Shown here: piece after piece, positions 34,401 through 42,386 of the stretch
How the letters are laid out: every line of letters begins with the position of its first letter
How positions within the stretch are numbered: position 1 is the stretch's first letter
Assembly (NCBI GenBank): GCA_003513005.1
Contig: DOTD01000039.1
Span: 1-52,484 of the forward strand
Reading direction: 5' to 3'
From: Desulfotomaculum sp.
GTDB lineage: Bacteria > Bacillota > Desulfotomaculia > Desulfotomaculales > Nap2-2B
DNA length: 52,484 nt
The notes under the pieces: generated by a model
Databases searched by the model: none
What the model saw: the letters and a program-made list of their open reading frames with translations, nothing else
Told to the model about the DNA's origin: nothing
Position numbers and translations under genes: made by a program

Positions 34401-34652
34401 TTACTTTTCACGTACTTTCGCCTTATTTACAATTAATACACGGCCTTCCATTTCCTTGCCGTTCATTGCGTCAATAATTACATCGGCGTCTTCTTCCTTA
34501 ACTTCCACAAAACCAAAACCACGCGATCTGCCCGTTTGCCTGTCCCGGATTATCCGGCTGCCGAGCACGGCGCCATGCCTGGAAAAAACCTCTTCCAAAT
34601 CTTCAGATTTTGCTGCCCATGGAAGATTACCCACATATAATGTGCGTGCCAC
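34401..34652 (-). CDS. RRM-domain RNA-binding protein
   Basis: An 83-residue single RNA-recognition motif. RNP2 is LYVGNLPW and RNP1 is RGFGFVEV; there is no Gly-rich tail. Such proteins resemble the cold-induced Rbp proteins of cyanobacteria and are scattered in other bacteria; targets are unknown. The start is GTG. A 9-bp inverted repeat (TTCCTTCTG at 34671-34679 / CAGAAGGAA at 34709-34717) lies in its leader and could form a regulatory stem. It sits between nadD and rsfS. Confidence 0.92.
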   Translation of the reverse strand: MARTLYVGNLPWAAKSEDLEEVFSRHGAVLGSRIIRDRQTGRSRGFGFVEVKEEDADVIIDAMNGKEMEGRVLIVNKAKVREK

Positions 34653-34738
34653 TTCTCTAAAAACACCCCATTCCTTCTGAATGAATAAGTTTGTCGTTAT
34701 ATTATTTCCAGAAGGAATTAACTCAATTCAAAAGAATA

Positions 34739-35344
34739 TCAGTCCCTGTACAGGCTGTGCTCTTTGATGTATTTTTCCACGTTCTCAGGCAGCAGGTATT
34801 TAATCGGCTTTCCGGCCAGAATTCGCTGCCGTATGTCCGTAGACGAAATAGCCAGAGCGGGCACTTCCATGACAATTATTTTTTCGAGTTTATCGTCAGA
34901 AAGTCCGGGTAAACATTCTTTCAGGCTGACCAGTTTGTACCCCGGACGTGTGGCTGCAATAATGAAACACATGGAAAGAAGCTCAAAAACATTCTTCCAG
35001 CTTAAAATTTCCAGGACGGCATCCGCCCCGGTTATGAAATAAATATCCGCATCCCGGCAAAGATCGGAAATTTCTCTTACCGTATCTATTGTATAGGACA
35101 TACCCTCCCTTTCTGTTTCTATTGCCGAAACAGTAAAAAAGGGGTTGCTGCTTACAGCCAGGTGGGTCATCACCAAACGATGGTGGGCGCTGGAGATTTG
35201 CTTGGGGATTTTATGCGGCGGGTTGCCGGCGGGCACAAAGATAACCTTGTCCAAATTAAAATGACAGCGGGCTCCTTCCGCGGCTACCAAATGACCGTAA
35301 TGAACAGGGTCGAAAGCGCCTCCCATAATTCCGATTTTTTTCAA
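34739..35344 (-). CDS. nadD: Nicotinate-nucleotide adenylyltransferase
   Basis: An enzyme of about 201 residues of NAD synthesis, making NaAD from nicotinate mononucleotide and ATP. The N-terminal GIMGGAFDPVHYGHL contains the (H/T)xGH nucleotidyltransferase motif, and ISSTDIRQRILAGKPIKYLLPENVEKYI is the typical C-terminal part. I favour TTG at 35344 (SD AGAGG); ATG at 35377 overlaps the proB stop and lacks an SD. It complements the nicotinate phosphoribosyltransferase at 46.6 kb, completing a nicotinate salvage route. Confidence 0.93.
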   Translation of the reverse strand: MKKIGIMGGAFDPVHYGHLVAAEGARCHFNLDKVIFVPAGNPPHKIPKQISSAHHRLVMTHLAVSSNPFFTVSAIETEREGMSYTIDTVREISDLCRDADIYFITGADAVLEILSWKNVFELLSMCFIIAATRPGYKLVSLKECLPGLSDDKLEKIIVMEVPALAISSTDIRQRILAGKPIKYLLPENVEKYIKEHSLYRD

Positions 35345-35369
35345 TACCGGTCGCCTCTTTTTACACTCT

Positions 35370-36494
35370 TTAAACATTCATGACCAGGTTGTTGCGGTGG
35401 ATCACTTCATCATACGCCTTGCGGCCTGATGTTCTTGCTCTTTCCCATGTCTTCGTGCCTTTAATCATTTCTATATCTTCAGAAGAATAATTTACGATTC
35501 CCCTGGCAATTTCACGTCCTCCCGGTTCTATAACACTTACCGTATTCCCGATTTTAAAATTGCCCTCAACACGCCGTATGCCTGACGGCAGCAGGCTCTT
35601 TCCCTTGTGCAGCAAGGCTGCCGCAGCGCCGTCGTCAACAAAGATCCTCCCCTGAACGGTCGAGTTGTAGGCTATCCATCTTCTCCTGTTGGCAAGCCGT
35701 GACAAAGGCCAGAAAATTGTGCCCAGGGTTTCTCCTGACAGCACCCGGCGGATTACTTCCTTTTCACCCGCAGCGGCAAGCACCATTGTTATTCCGGAAT
35801 GCATGGTAATCCTTGCAGCCTGAAGCTTTGTAATCATTCCCCCGGTACCGAGGGCAGACCTGGAACCTGAGGCAATTTTTTCTATTTCCTCCGTTATTTC
35901 TTTAATCTCGGAAATCAATTTTGATGATGAAAAGCGCGGGTCTCCCGTATACAACCCGTCTATATCAGACAATAAAATCAGCAAATCAGCGTCAACCAGT
36001 ACGCTGACCAGCGCGGCAAGATTGTCGTTGTCTCCCAGCCGTAGCGGTATCTCATCCACCGCGACCGTGTCATTTTCGTTAATCACCGGTAATGCACCCA
36101 TACGAAGCAAGGCAGACATTGTATTGCGCGCATTTAAAAACCGTTTGCGGTCGGAAAAATCTTCACGTGTCAAAAGGACTTGTCCAACAGCAATACTATA
36201 TTGTGCGAACACCTTTTCGTAAGAATTAATCAACATCCCCTGACCAACTGAAGCACAGGCCTGTTTTTCCGGAATACTCTTTGGACGGCGTGCAAAACCG
36301 AGCCTCTGTATTCCCAGACCTATTGCGCCAGAACTGACCAGAAGTACTTCAACGCCTTCGCGCTTTATGCCGGCAATCTGATCAGCCAGGCTTTCAACCT
36401 GGGAAATATTCAAAGCGCCATCTTTGCCGATCAGAGAACTCGAACCTATTTTAACTACAACCCTTTTTAAAGGAGATAAATCCCTTGATTCCAA
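35370..36494 (-). CDS. proB: Glutamate 5-kinase
   Basis: A protein of about 374 residues: amino-acid kinase domain (VVVKIGSSSLIG; VSSGAIGLG; NENDTVAVDE; GDNDNLAALVS; GTGGMITKLQAA) and a C-terminal PUA domain (GRIFVDDGAAAALLHKGKSLLPSGI). It is the first step of proline synthesis. I favour TTG 36494 (SD AGAGGTG, five bases) over GTG 36503, which overlaps that SD. proA normally follows but is absent here; nadD follows instead. Confidence 0.95.
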   Translation of the reverse strand: MESRDLSPLKRVVVKIGSSSLIGKDGALNISQVESLADQIAGIKREGVEVLLVSSGAIGLGIQRLGFARRPKSIPEKQACASVGQGMLINSYEKVFAQYSIAVGQVLLTREDFSDRKRFLNARNTMSALLRMGALPVINENDTVAVDEIPLRLGDNDNLAALVSVLVDADLLILLSDIDGLYTGDPRFSSSKLISEIKEITEEIEKIASGSRSALGTGGMITKLQAARITMHSGITMVLAAAGEKEVIRRVLSGETLGTIFWPLSRLANRRRWIAYNSTVQGRIFVDDGAAAALLHKGKSLLPSGIRRVEGNFKIGNTVSVIEPGGREIARGIVNYSSEDIEMIKGTKTWERARTSGRKAYDEVIHRNNLVMNV

Positions 36495-36570
36495 AAAGGT
36501 CACCTCTAATTGAATGCTTTTTAAAGTATAGCATAACTATCCTTCCTTTTTTAACCTTGCTCTTTAATAT

Positions 36571-37836
36571 TTACGGATAAAAGATAAATCCGTATTTTCC
36601 GACCTGGACTGTATCGCCTTCTTTTATGCCGGCATCCTTTAACGCTTTTTCCAGCCCCATCCGGTCAAAGATTTTCTGCAGCCGTTTTACTGACTGGGAA
36701 TTATCCAAATCTGTCATGGCAACAATTTTTTTAATCTTTTCTCCTTCTACATAATAAACTCCATCCCTATAAACCACTTTAAAGGGCTCCTCTTCGTTAA
36801 AGATTGTAACCCTGGAATATTCAGGAACGGTTTGAGGAACAGGGATCTGAAGGAGCATTTGTCCTATATTATAGACAAGAGTTTTTAACCCCTCGCCTGT
36901 CAGGGCAGAAACGGGAATAATTTTATATTCCCCCGAAAGATGCTTCTGCAGGCGGGAAAGGTTTTCCGCTGCCTCAGGCAGGTCGATTTTGTTTGCGGCA
37001 ACCAGCTGGGGCCGCTGGGAAAGAGTGGGATTATATAAAGAAAGTTCCCTGTTAATAACCGAGAAATCATTAAGCGGGTCCCTCCCCTGCATTCCGCTGA
37101 TGTCCAGGACATGGACAAGCAGCTTGGTCCGTTCAAGGTGCCTTAAAAACTGGTGGCCAAGGCCCGCACCCGTATGCGCCCCTTCTATCAAACCGGGAAT
37201 ATCGGCAACCACAAAGCTGAAGGATTCGTCTACTCTTACAACTCCAAGATTGGGAACAACAGTCGTAAACGGGTAGTCAGCGATTTTGGGACGGGCGGCA
37301 GAAATCCGGGAAATCAATGTCGATTTGCCGGCGTTGGGAACCCCGATCAGACCCACATCCGCCAGGAGTTTCAGCTCAAGCTCCAACTGGAGTTCCTCCC
37401 CCGGTTCCCCTTTTTCAGCTATCGTTGGAGCTTTGTTGTGGGGACCTGCAAAACGCGCGTTACCCCTGCCGCCGCGCCCCCCGTGAGCCACAATGAATTC
37501 CTGGCCTTCTGTAACAAGATCGGCAATTATTTGCCCCGTATCTTCGTTGCGTACGACAGTACCCGCAGGAATACGCAGGTAAAGATCTTTCCCCGCGCGG
37601 CCGTGCATATCTTTGCCCATTCCGTGCTGACCCCGTTCCGATTTATAATGCTTTTTATAGCGAAAGTCAATTAAAGTTGACAGCCCGCCGTCAACACGGA
37701 AAATAACATCGCCGCCCCGTCCGCCGTCGCCTCCCGAGGGTCCGCCGTCGGGAACATACTTTTCCCTGCGAAAAGCAACGCACCCGTTGCCTCCGTCGCC
37801 CGCTTTAACGAAAATTTTAACTTTATCGTAAAACAA
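36571..37836 (-). CDS. obg: GTPase Obg
   Basis: A 421-residue ribosome-associated GTPase: Gly-rich Obg fold (GDGGNGCVAFRREKYVPDGGPSGGDGG), G domain with G1 GVPNAGKST, G3 DIPG and G4 NKID, and a C-terminal OCT domain (GLEKALKDAGIKEGDTVQVG). The start is TTG at 37836. It follows spo0B by 25 bases, matching the rplU-rpmA-spo0B-obg arrangement of B. subtilis. Confidence 0.97.
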   Translation of the reverse strand: MFYDKVKIFVKAGDGGNGCVAFRREKYVPDGGPSGGDGGRGGDVIFRVDGGLSTLIDFRYKKHYKSERGQHGMGKDMHGRAGKDLYLRIPAGTVVRNEDTGQIIADLVTEGQEFIVAHGGRGGRGNARFAGPHNKAPTIAEKGEPGEELQLELELKLLADVGLIGVPNAGKSTLISRISAARPKIADYPFTTVVPNLGVVRVDESFSFVVADIPGLIEGAHTGAGLGHQFLRHLERTKLLVHVLDISGMQGRDPLNDFSVINRELSLYNPTLSQRPQLVAANKIDLPEAAENLSRLQKHLSGEYKIIPVSALTGEGLKTLVYNIGQMLLQIPVPQTVPEYSRVTIFNEEEPFKVVYRDGVYYVEGEKIKKIVAMTDLDNSQSVKRLQKIFDRMGLEKALKDAGIKEGDTVQVGKYGFIFYP

Positions 37837-37861
37837 ACTAACTCACCATCACTAATAACTT

Positions 37862-38422
37862 CTAGCCAGTTTCCTTTTGGGGCAGGCAAAACAATACTTC
37901 GCACAGACCTTCTGTTTCTGTAAGAACAACATTGCCCCCCCAGGCGCTCATGCTCTGATTAACGGCTTCAATACTTTTATTCAGGTCATTACTGGACGCC
38001 GAAATGGGAAAACCGAGGCGGCAGATAAACTTTCCCGGTTCTTCCATAAAGCTGACTCTCAAATTACGGTCTTCTGACTCAGGCAAAAAACCTGACAGCA
38101 CTTTATCCAATATCTTCTGCAGGCTTAAACCGAAATCTTTCCCTGGCGCCAGGCATGTTTCCGGGTTTCCCCCAGCCTGCAGATCGATCTCAATACCGTA
38201 TTTTGCAGCCTGGTTCCTGGCCCCCAATAATGCTGCGGCAACCTCAGGCGGTTTTAGACGGGTAAATTCTCCGAAACGGTTAATCTGCATTACGGCTTCA
38301 TCAATATAGTGTCTGGCCTGCTCTATTTTATTTAACTGTAAAAAACCGGAAATAACCTGAATGTGGTTTAAAAAATCATGCCTTTGCATCCGGATTATTT
38401 CCAGAAACATTTCCGTATCCAT
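37862..38422 (-). CDS. spo0B: Spo0B-like sporulation phosphotransferase
   Basis: A protein of about 186 residues, the size of Spo0B. The helical-hairpin dimerisation domain has RHDFLNHIQVISGFLQL, where the His in RHD is the phosphorylation site, and a degenerate ATPase-like C-terminal domain without intact ATP-binding boxes. It relays phosphate from Spo0F to Spo0A. The ATG at 38422 lies behind GGAGG; the longer frame upstream runs through the rpmA terminator and is not real. The position before obg is diagnostic. Confidence 0.85.
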   Translation of the reverse strand: MDTEMFLEIIRMQRHDFLNHIQVISGFLQLNKIEQARHYIDEAVMQINRFGEFTRLKPPEVAAALLGARNQAAKYGIEIDLQAGGNPETCLAPGKDFGLSLQKILDKVLSGFLPESEDRNLRVSFMEEPGKFICRLGFPISASSNDLNKSIEAVNQSMSAWGGNVVLTETEGLCEVLFCLPQKETG

Positions 38423-38460
38423 TACAAGGCCCTCCAAAATTATTAATTCGGCATTATAAA

Positions 38461-38485
38461 AAAGGCCGGTTTTGTACCGGCCTTT
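38461..38485 (-). terminator. Intrinsic terminator after rpmA
   Basis: Ten-pair stem AAAGGCCGGT/ACCGGCCTTT with a 5-base loop; on the minus strand it runs into TTTTTTATAAT. It lies between rpmA and spo0B, so it may attenuate rather than end the operon. Confidence 0.88.
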
Positions 38486-38510
38486 CATTCTCATATTGGT
38501 TGATGGAAAC

Positions 38511-38774
38511 CTATACTGCAGGAACAGGTTCCACATTGACCTGTTTTTTGTCACGGCCTTTGCGCTGGAAGGAAACAAGGCCGTCTACAAGCGCAAATAA
38601 TGTATCGTCCCTGCCCTTGCCAACATTAGTTCCGGGATGGATCCTTGTTCCTCTCTGACGCACAAGGATGCTGCCAGCAGAAACAAGTTGACCGTCAAAA
38701 CGTTTTACGCCAAGCATCTTGGGCTGTGAATCCCGCCCGTTGCGTGAACTTCCAACTCCCTTTTTATGAGCCAT
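38511..38774 (-). CDS. rpmA: 50S ribosomal protein L27
   Basis: An 87-residue protein beginning MAHKKGVGSSRNGRDS directly, with SD GGGAGGTGA before the ATG. Most Firmicutes L27 proteins carry an extra N-terminal leader ending in FF/FA that is cleaved by the protease Prp; here there is no room for one and the prp (ysxB) gene is missing between rplU and rpmA (20-base gap). The rest (GSILVRQRGTRIHPG, VGKGRDDTLFA) is standard. Confidence 0.97.
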   Translation of the reverse strand: MAHKKGVGSSRNGRDSQPKMLGVKRFDGQLVSAGSILVRQRGTRIHPGTNVGKGRDDTLFALVDGLVSFQRKGRDKKQVNVEPVPAV

Positions 38775-38794
38775 GATTATTCACCTCCCGATTG

Positions 38795-39112
38795 CTAAAC
38801 AACCTGTTCGATTTTTTCTACAAATACCTGTGTAAAGGAACGCCTGCTGCCTTTTTTACGGCGGTAATTTTTCTTTGCCTTATATTTAAACACGATCACT
38901 TTGCGATCCCGTCCGTGTCGTACAGCTTTTAAAATAACTTTTGCCCCTGTTACAAAAGGTGTTCCTATTTTTATATTTTCTCCGTCCGAAACGGCCAGCA
39001 CCTTGTCAATGGTAATTTCCTGACCAGCTTCAACGGAAAGCTTATCTACAAGAAGCGTTTCCTTTTCCCGTACCCGGTACTGCCTGCCACCAGTTTCAAT
39101 AACTGCGTACAC
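38795..39112 (-). CDS. rplU: 50S ribosomal protein L21
   Basis: A 105-residue ribosomal protein with a typical start (YAVIETGGRQYRV) and the basic end YKAKKNYRRKKGSRRSFTQV. The start is GTG at 39112 with SD GGAGAG. It is the first gene of the rplU-rpmA-spo0B-obg cluster and has a consensus promoter at 39192-39219 and a leader of about 70 bases. Confidence 0.97.
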   Translation of the reverse strand: MYAVIETGGRQYRVREKETLLVDKLSVEAGQEITIDKVLAVSDGENIKIGTPFVTGAKVILKAVRHGRDRKVIVFKYKAKKNYRRKKGSRRSFTQVFVEKIEQVV

Positions 39113-39191
39113 CCGTTCAACTCTCCTTTATCCTGTTTCAAACTACAATTAAATAAGCGGTTTTCAAAACCATCGTCAAACCACATGTAAT

Positions 39192-39219
39192 ATTTTAACA
39201 CAGTATTGCCCAATGTCAA
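39192..39219 (-). promoter_or_regulatory. Sigma-A promoter of rplU
   Basis: Perfect TTGACA (39219-39214), a 16-base spacer and TAAAAT (39197-39192) on the minus strand. Confidence 0.75.
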
Positions 39220-39256
39220 GAAAAAAGCATCTGTAAAGACACTAAAGCCGTTAATG

Positions 39257-39286
39257 TTGACAAGTTCACCATCCCCAAGTTATAAT
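39257..39286 (+). promoter_or_regulatory. Consensus sigma-A promoter of the carboxyltransferase gene
   Basis: Perfect TTGACA (39257-39262), an 18-base spacer and perfect TATAAT (39281-39286). The leader to the gene start is about 250 bases and holds small hairpins (for example GGTTGG/CCAACC near 39463) but no recognised regulatory class. The divergent rplU promoter lies 40 bases away. I see no gene between 39113 and 39544. Confidence 0.8.
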
Positions 39287-39544
39287 TCTTTTGGAAATTT
39301 GCTTACACATGGTTTTGTCGCGGCATACACGGCTTTTGTCTTTTTGCTTTCACAGATAACGCTTAAACGGGGAGGTGTTAATTTTATACAAAAAAGATAA
39401 TCAGGAAAAGTGGTATTTCCTTAGTTTGAAAGGGAAAGGGAAGATGAGGGGCAATTTAAAGGTTGGATTTCTACCAACCAGATAGTCATTTAGATTATTA
39501 TTTTTTGACCCCTTGTGAATTATTACAAAAAGAGGAGGCGCGTA

Positions 39545-41104
39545 ATGGCTACTAAATTTGATGATATTTATGATGATTATATGAAAAGGCGGAAAGCCGC
39601 CCTTGGAATGGGAGGAGAAGACGCCTTAGCAAAACGCAGGGCAAAAGGACAGACCGACGCCCGCCAGAGACTTGACTTACTTCTGGACCCGCACAGTTTC
39701 TGGGAGGTCGGCGCTTTTATGAAGCACCGCCAATCAGAATTCGGCATGGATAAAGTGTACGTCCCTGCAGAAGGCGTTGTGGCTGGATACGGAAAAATAA
39801 ACGGCCGTAACGTCGTTGTAATCTCAGAGGACTTCACGGCTATGGCCGGGACTTTCGGTGAGTATCACGGCAAAAAATTCGTCTGGGCTCTTGAATTTGC
39901 CCAGAATAAGGGCTGGCCCTTTATTGGCATTAACGACTCCGGCGGCGCACGTCTGCAGGAAGGAATGGATACCCTGGAGGCATACGGCTGGACCTTTGCA
40001 GCCCAGTGCCGCGCTTCAGGAATCATCCCCCAGATAGCGCTGCTTCTTGGCCCCTGCCTTGGCGGTCAGGCTTACCACCCGATTATGAACGACTTCCTGA
40101 TTCAAAGCGCAAAAACCGGCTTTTTAGGAATTGCCGGACCGGCCTTCGTAAAAACACAAACAGGTGAGGATATTTCCCTGGAAGAGCTTTCCGGCTGGGA
40201 ACCGCATGCTGTTAGGGCAGGAAACACGCATATCGTGGGAGAAGACGATTTTGAGTGCATAGATGCGGCTAAGAAACTTCTCTCCTACATGCCCCAAAAC
40301 AACAGGGAAAAGCCCCCGATTGTAAAAATTGGCGACGACCCCAACAGAGAGATCCCGGAACTGGATGACTTCCTGCCTGACCCGCTGCTGATGACACCTT
40401 ACGATGCATACCCGCTTATCGATATGGTTGTGGATAAGGGAAGCTTCTTTGAAATCCACAAGGAGTTTGCTCCACAATTAATCGTCGGCTTCGCACGCTT
40501 CGATGGGAGATCAGTCGGAATGGTTGTCAACAATCCCGACTTCCTTGCAGGCGCTATGAACTGCGACTCCTCTGATAAACTGGCCAGATTCGTCCGCACA
40601 TGCGACCTTTTCAATATCCCTGTAGTAACCCTTGTCGACTGCCCTGCATTCTGGATTGGTTCCGAAGAAGAGCATAAAGGAATCCTGCGTCACGGTGCAA
40701 AAACCCTTTATGCCTGGGCCGACGCTACGGTGCCCCTTATTGCAGTAATCACCGGAAAATCTTATGCTGGCGCTCATTACGCCATCCTGGACAAGAGCAT
40801 CGGGGCAGACCTGTGCTACGCCTGGCCGACAGCCAAGATTAACATCGTCGGCGGCGCTACTGCGGCAAGTGTAATTTTTGCCAAGGAAATTAAGAATTCT
40901 CCGAACCCGGCAGAAACAGCAGCGAAGAGAATTGCAGAATACAATAAGGCATACGAGCATCCCTACCAGCCCGCGGAACGCGGTTATGTTGACGATGTGA
41001 TTATGCCGCACGATACAAGAAAAGTTATTTGCCAGGCCCTGGAGATACTGGAAAACAAACAAGTTGCCAGACCCTGGAGAAAATATTCGAATATCAACCT
41101 GTAA
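39545..41104 (+). CDS. Acyl-CoA carboxyltransferase subunit (MmdA/PccB family), divergent
   Basis: A 519-residue protein with two crotonase-fold halves, as in PccB, MmdA and the 12S transcarboxylase subunit. First half: NDSGGARLQEG and GIIPQIALLLGPCLGG (oxyanion glycines). Second half: LVDCPAFWIGSEEEHKGILRHGAK, AGAHYAILDKSIGADLCYAWPTAKI. Several usual residues differ, for example DCPAFWIGSEEE where most members have DVPGFLPGxxQE, so the substrate may not be propionyl- or methylmalonyl-CoA. No biotin carrier, biotin carboxylase or decarboxylase beta subunit is encoded nearby. The ATG lies behind AGAGGAGG. It has its own strong promoter and terminator, hence a highly expressed single gene. Confidence 0.88.
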   Translation: MATKFDDIYDDYMKRRKAALGMGGEDALAKRRAKGQTDARQRLDLLLDPHSFWEVGAFMKHRQSEFGMDKVYVPAEGVVAGYGKINGRNVVVISEDFTAMAGTFGEYHGKKFVWALEFAQNKGWPFIGINDSGGARLQEGMDTLEAYGWTFAAQCRASGIIPQIALLLGPCLGGQAYHPIMNDFLIQSAKTGFLGIAGPAFVKTQTGEDISLEELSGWEPHAVRAGNTHIVGEDDFECIDAAKKLLSYMPQNNREKPPIVKIGDDPNREIPELDDFLPDPLLMTPYDAYPLIDMVVDKGSFFEIHKEFAPQLIVGFARFDGRSVGMVVNNPDFLAGAMNCDSSDKLARFVRTCDLFNIPVVTLVDCPAFWIGSEEEHKGILRHGAKTLYAWADATVPLIAVITGKSYAGAHYAILDKSIGADLCYAWPTAKINIVGGATAASVIFAKEIKNSPNPAETAAKRIAEYNKAYEHPYQPAERGYVDDVIMPHDTRKVICQALEILENKQVARPWRKYSNINL

Positions 41105-41119
41105 AGTTAATTCTTTAGG

Positions 41120-41150
41120 AAAGGGGTCTTCCATTTGGAAGGCCCCTTTT
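41120..41150 (+). terminator. Intrinsic terminator of the carboxyltransferase gene
   Basis: Stem AAGGGG-CTTCC / GGAAG-CCCCTT with single unpaired bases, loop ATTT, ending in CCCCTTTT, 16 bases after the stop codon. Confidence 0.88.
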
Positions 41151-41176
41151 GATTCGTTAACCAGTTTGCTTTAACG

Positions 41177-41632
41177 TTAATCAGTTTGTTTTAAACCGTT
41201 CAATTCTTCCCTGCCCTTTTTCACTTGGTCCGTTAGTTTCTCGAGGTCTTTTTCAATCCCGCCTAAAACATCATCAGCGTAATCTCGTGCCCCCTGTTTA
41301 ATTTCAAAGGCAACCTGTTCCGCCTTCTGGATCATTTCCTCAGCTATTATTTGAGCCTGGCGTGTTATTTCACTTTCCTCAGCCTGCCTGTCCATTTGTC
41401 TTTTAGCATCATCCAGAATCCTTGACGCCTCTCTTTTTGAATCAGAAAGCACCTTTTCGCGTTCCTGAATCAACCATTTTGCCTGACGCATTTCTTCCGG
41501 TATGGATGTGCGAATCCGGTCAAGGCAATCCAATAGCCGGTCTTCATTGATTAAAACTTTCCTTGTCAGGGGAACCCGCATACTTTCTTCAACCAGTTCC
41601 TCAAGTTCGTTAAGGATATTTGACAGCTCCAC
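41177..41632 (-). CDS. DivIVA/ATPase-subunit-like coiled-coil protein
   Basis: A 151-residue, almost wholly helical, highly charged protein (EELVEESMRVPLTRKVLINEDRLLDCLDRIRTS, then a long coiled coil). Proteins of this kind are regularly found beside rsmD/coaD in Clostridia and are often labelled ATPase or V-type ATPase subunit H-like; there is no P-loop. The function is unknown. GTG start behind AGGGAGG. It lies 15 bases behind rsmD, so the two form an operon. Confidence 0.75.
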   Translation of the reverse strand: MELSNILNELEELVEESMRVPLTRKVLINEDRLLDCLDRIRTSIPEEMRQAKWLIQEREKVLSDSKREASRILDDAKRQMDRQAEESEITRQAQIIAEEMIQKAEQVAFEIKQGARDYADDVLGGIEKDLEKLTDQVKKGREELNGLKQTD

Positions 41633-41647
41633 TTACAAACCTCCCTT

Positions 41648-42235
41648 TTATTGGCTTGGACAATCAGCCAGTTCAGGTTTTAAACTATAAAAAGTCAACA
41701 GTGTATCCCCGTACCTGTGTTGGCGTGTTAATGTTAAATTATCAATCCTAGCCGGCAACACCTCTCTTTTACTGCTTTCCACAATAATAACGCCATCCGG
41801 TAAGAGCAAACCGCTGTTGCCGATCATCTCGATTGTAGGATTTTCAAGGCCCTGCTCATACGGCGGATCAAGAAAGACAATATCATAAAGCTCTTTTCTG
41901 TTTGCCATTAATTTAAGGGCTTTTAAAACATTCGACTTAATTACGCAAACTTGAGCGGATAAGTCCCCGGTTAAAAATTTTAGGTTTTCATAGATAGCCT
42001 GCACAGCTTTGCTGTTTTGATCTACGAAGCAGACCCGCCGCGCTCCCCGGCTCACTGCCTCGATACCCACATTGCCGGTTCCGGCATAAAGGTCCAAAAA
42101 CCTGCTCTCCTGAACTCTTGCGCCGAGTATATCAAAAAGAGCTTCTTTTACCCTGTCACCGGTCGGACGACCTTTCCACCCGCGGGGCACTTTAAGCAGG
42201 CGGCCTCTGTATATGCCGGAAATTACCCTAACCAT
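41648..42235 (-). CDS. rsmD: 16S rRNA (guanine966-N2)-methyltransferase
   Basis: A protein of about 195 residues. SAM site FLDLYAGTGNVGIEAVSRGA, catalytic DPPYEQG (D/NPPY), and the N-terminal RVISGIYRGRLLKVPRG typical of RsmD. I chose ATG 42235 (SD AAGGAAAG) over the longer frame. coaD, its usual follower, is replaced here by the coiled-coil gene. Confidence 0.94.
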   Translation of the reverse strand: MVRVISGIYRGRLLKVPRGWKGRPTGDRVKEALFDILGARVQESRFLDLYAGTGNVGIEAVSRGARRVCFVDQNSKAVQAIYENLKFLTGDLSAQVCVIKSNVLKALKLMANRKELYDIVFLDPPYEQGLENPTIEMIGNSGLLLPDGVIIVESSKREVLPARIDNLTLTRQHRYGDTLLTFYSLKPELADCPSQ

Positions 42236-42386
42236 GCCAAGCTTTCCTTCTTCCGTACATTTTACCATAATCTTAACACAATGATAAAACTAATTTGTAT
42301 TAATTAAGTATTTTCCTGGAATCTACGCACATAAACAAAATTTATGAGGGAATGCTATATCTATGCAATCATAGAAGGTGTCGATC

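Noticed and set aside
38423..38578. N-terminal extension of spo0B
   Set aside because: The open frame runs through the rpmA terminator and the end of rpmA; a good SD and ATG exist at 38422.
39206..39400. 64-codon frame over the divergent promoters of rplU and the carboxyltransferase
   Set aside because: It spans both promoters and lacks an SD; the composition does not look coding.
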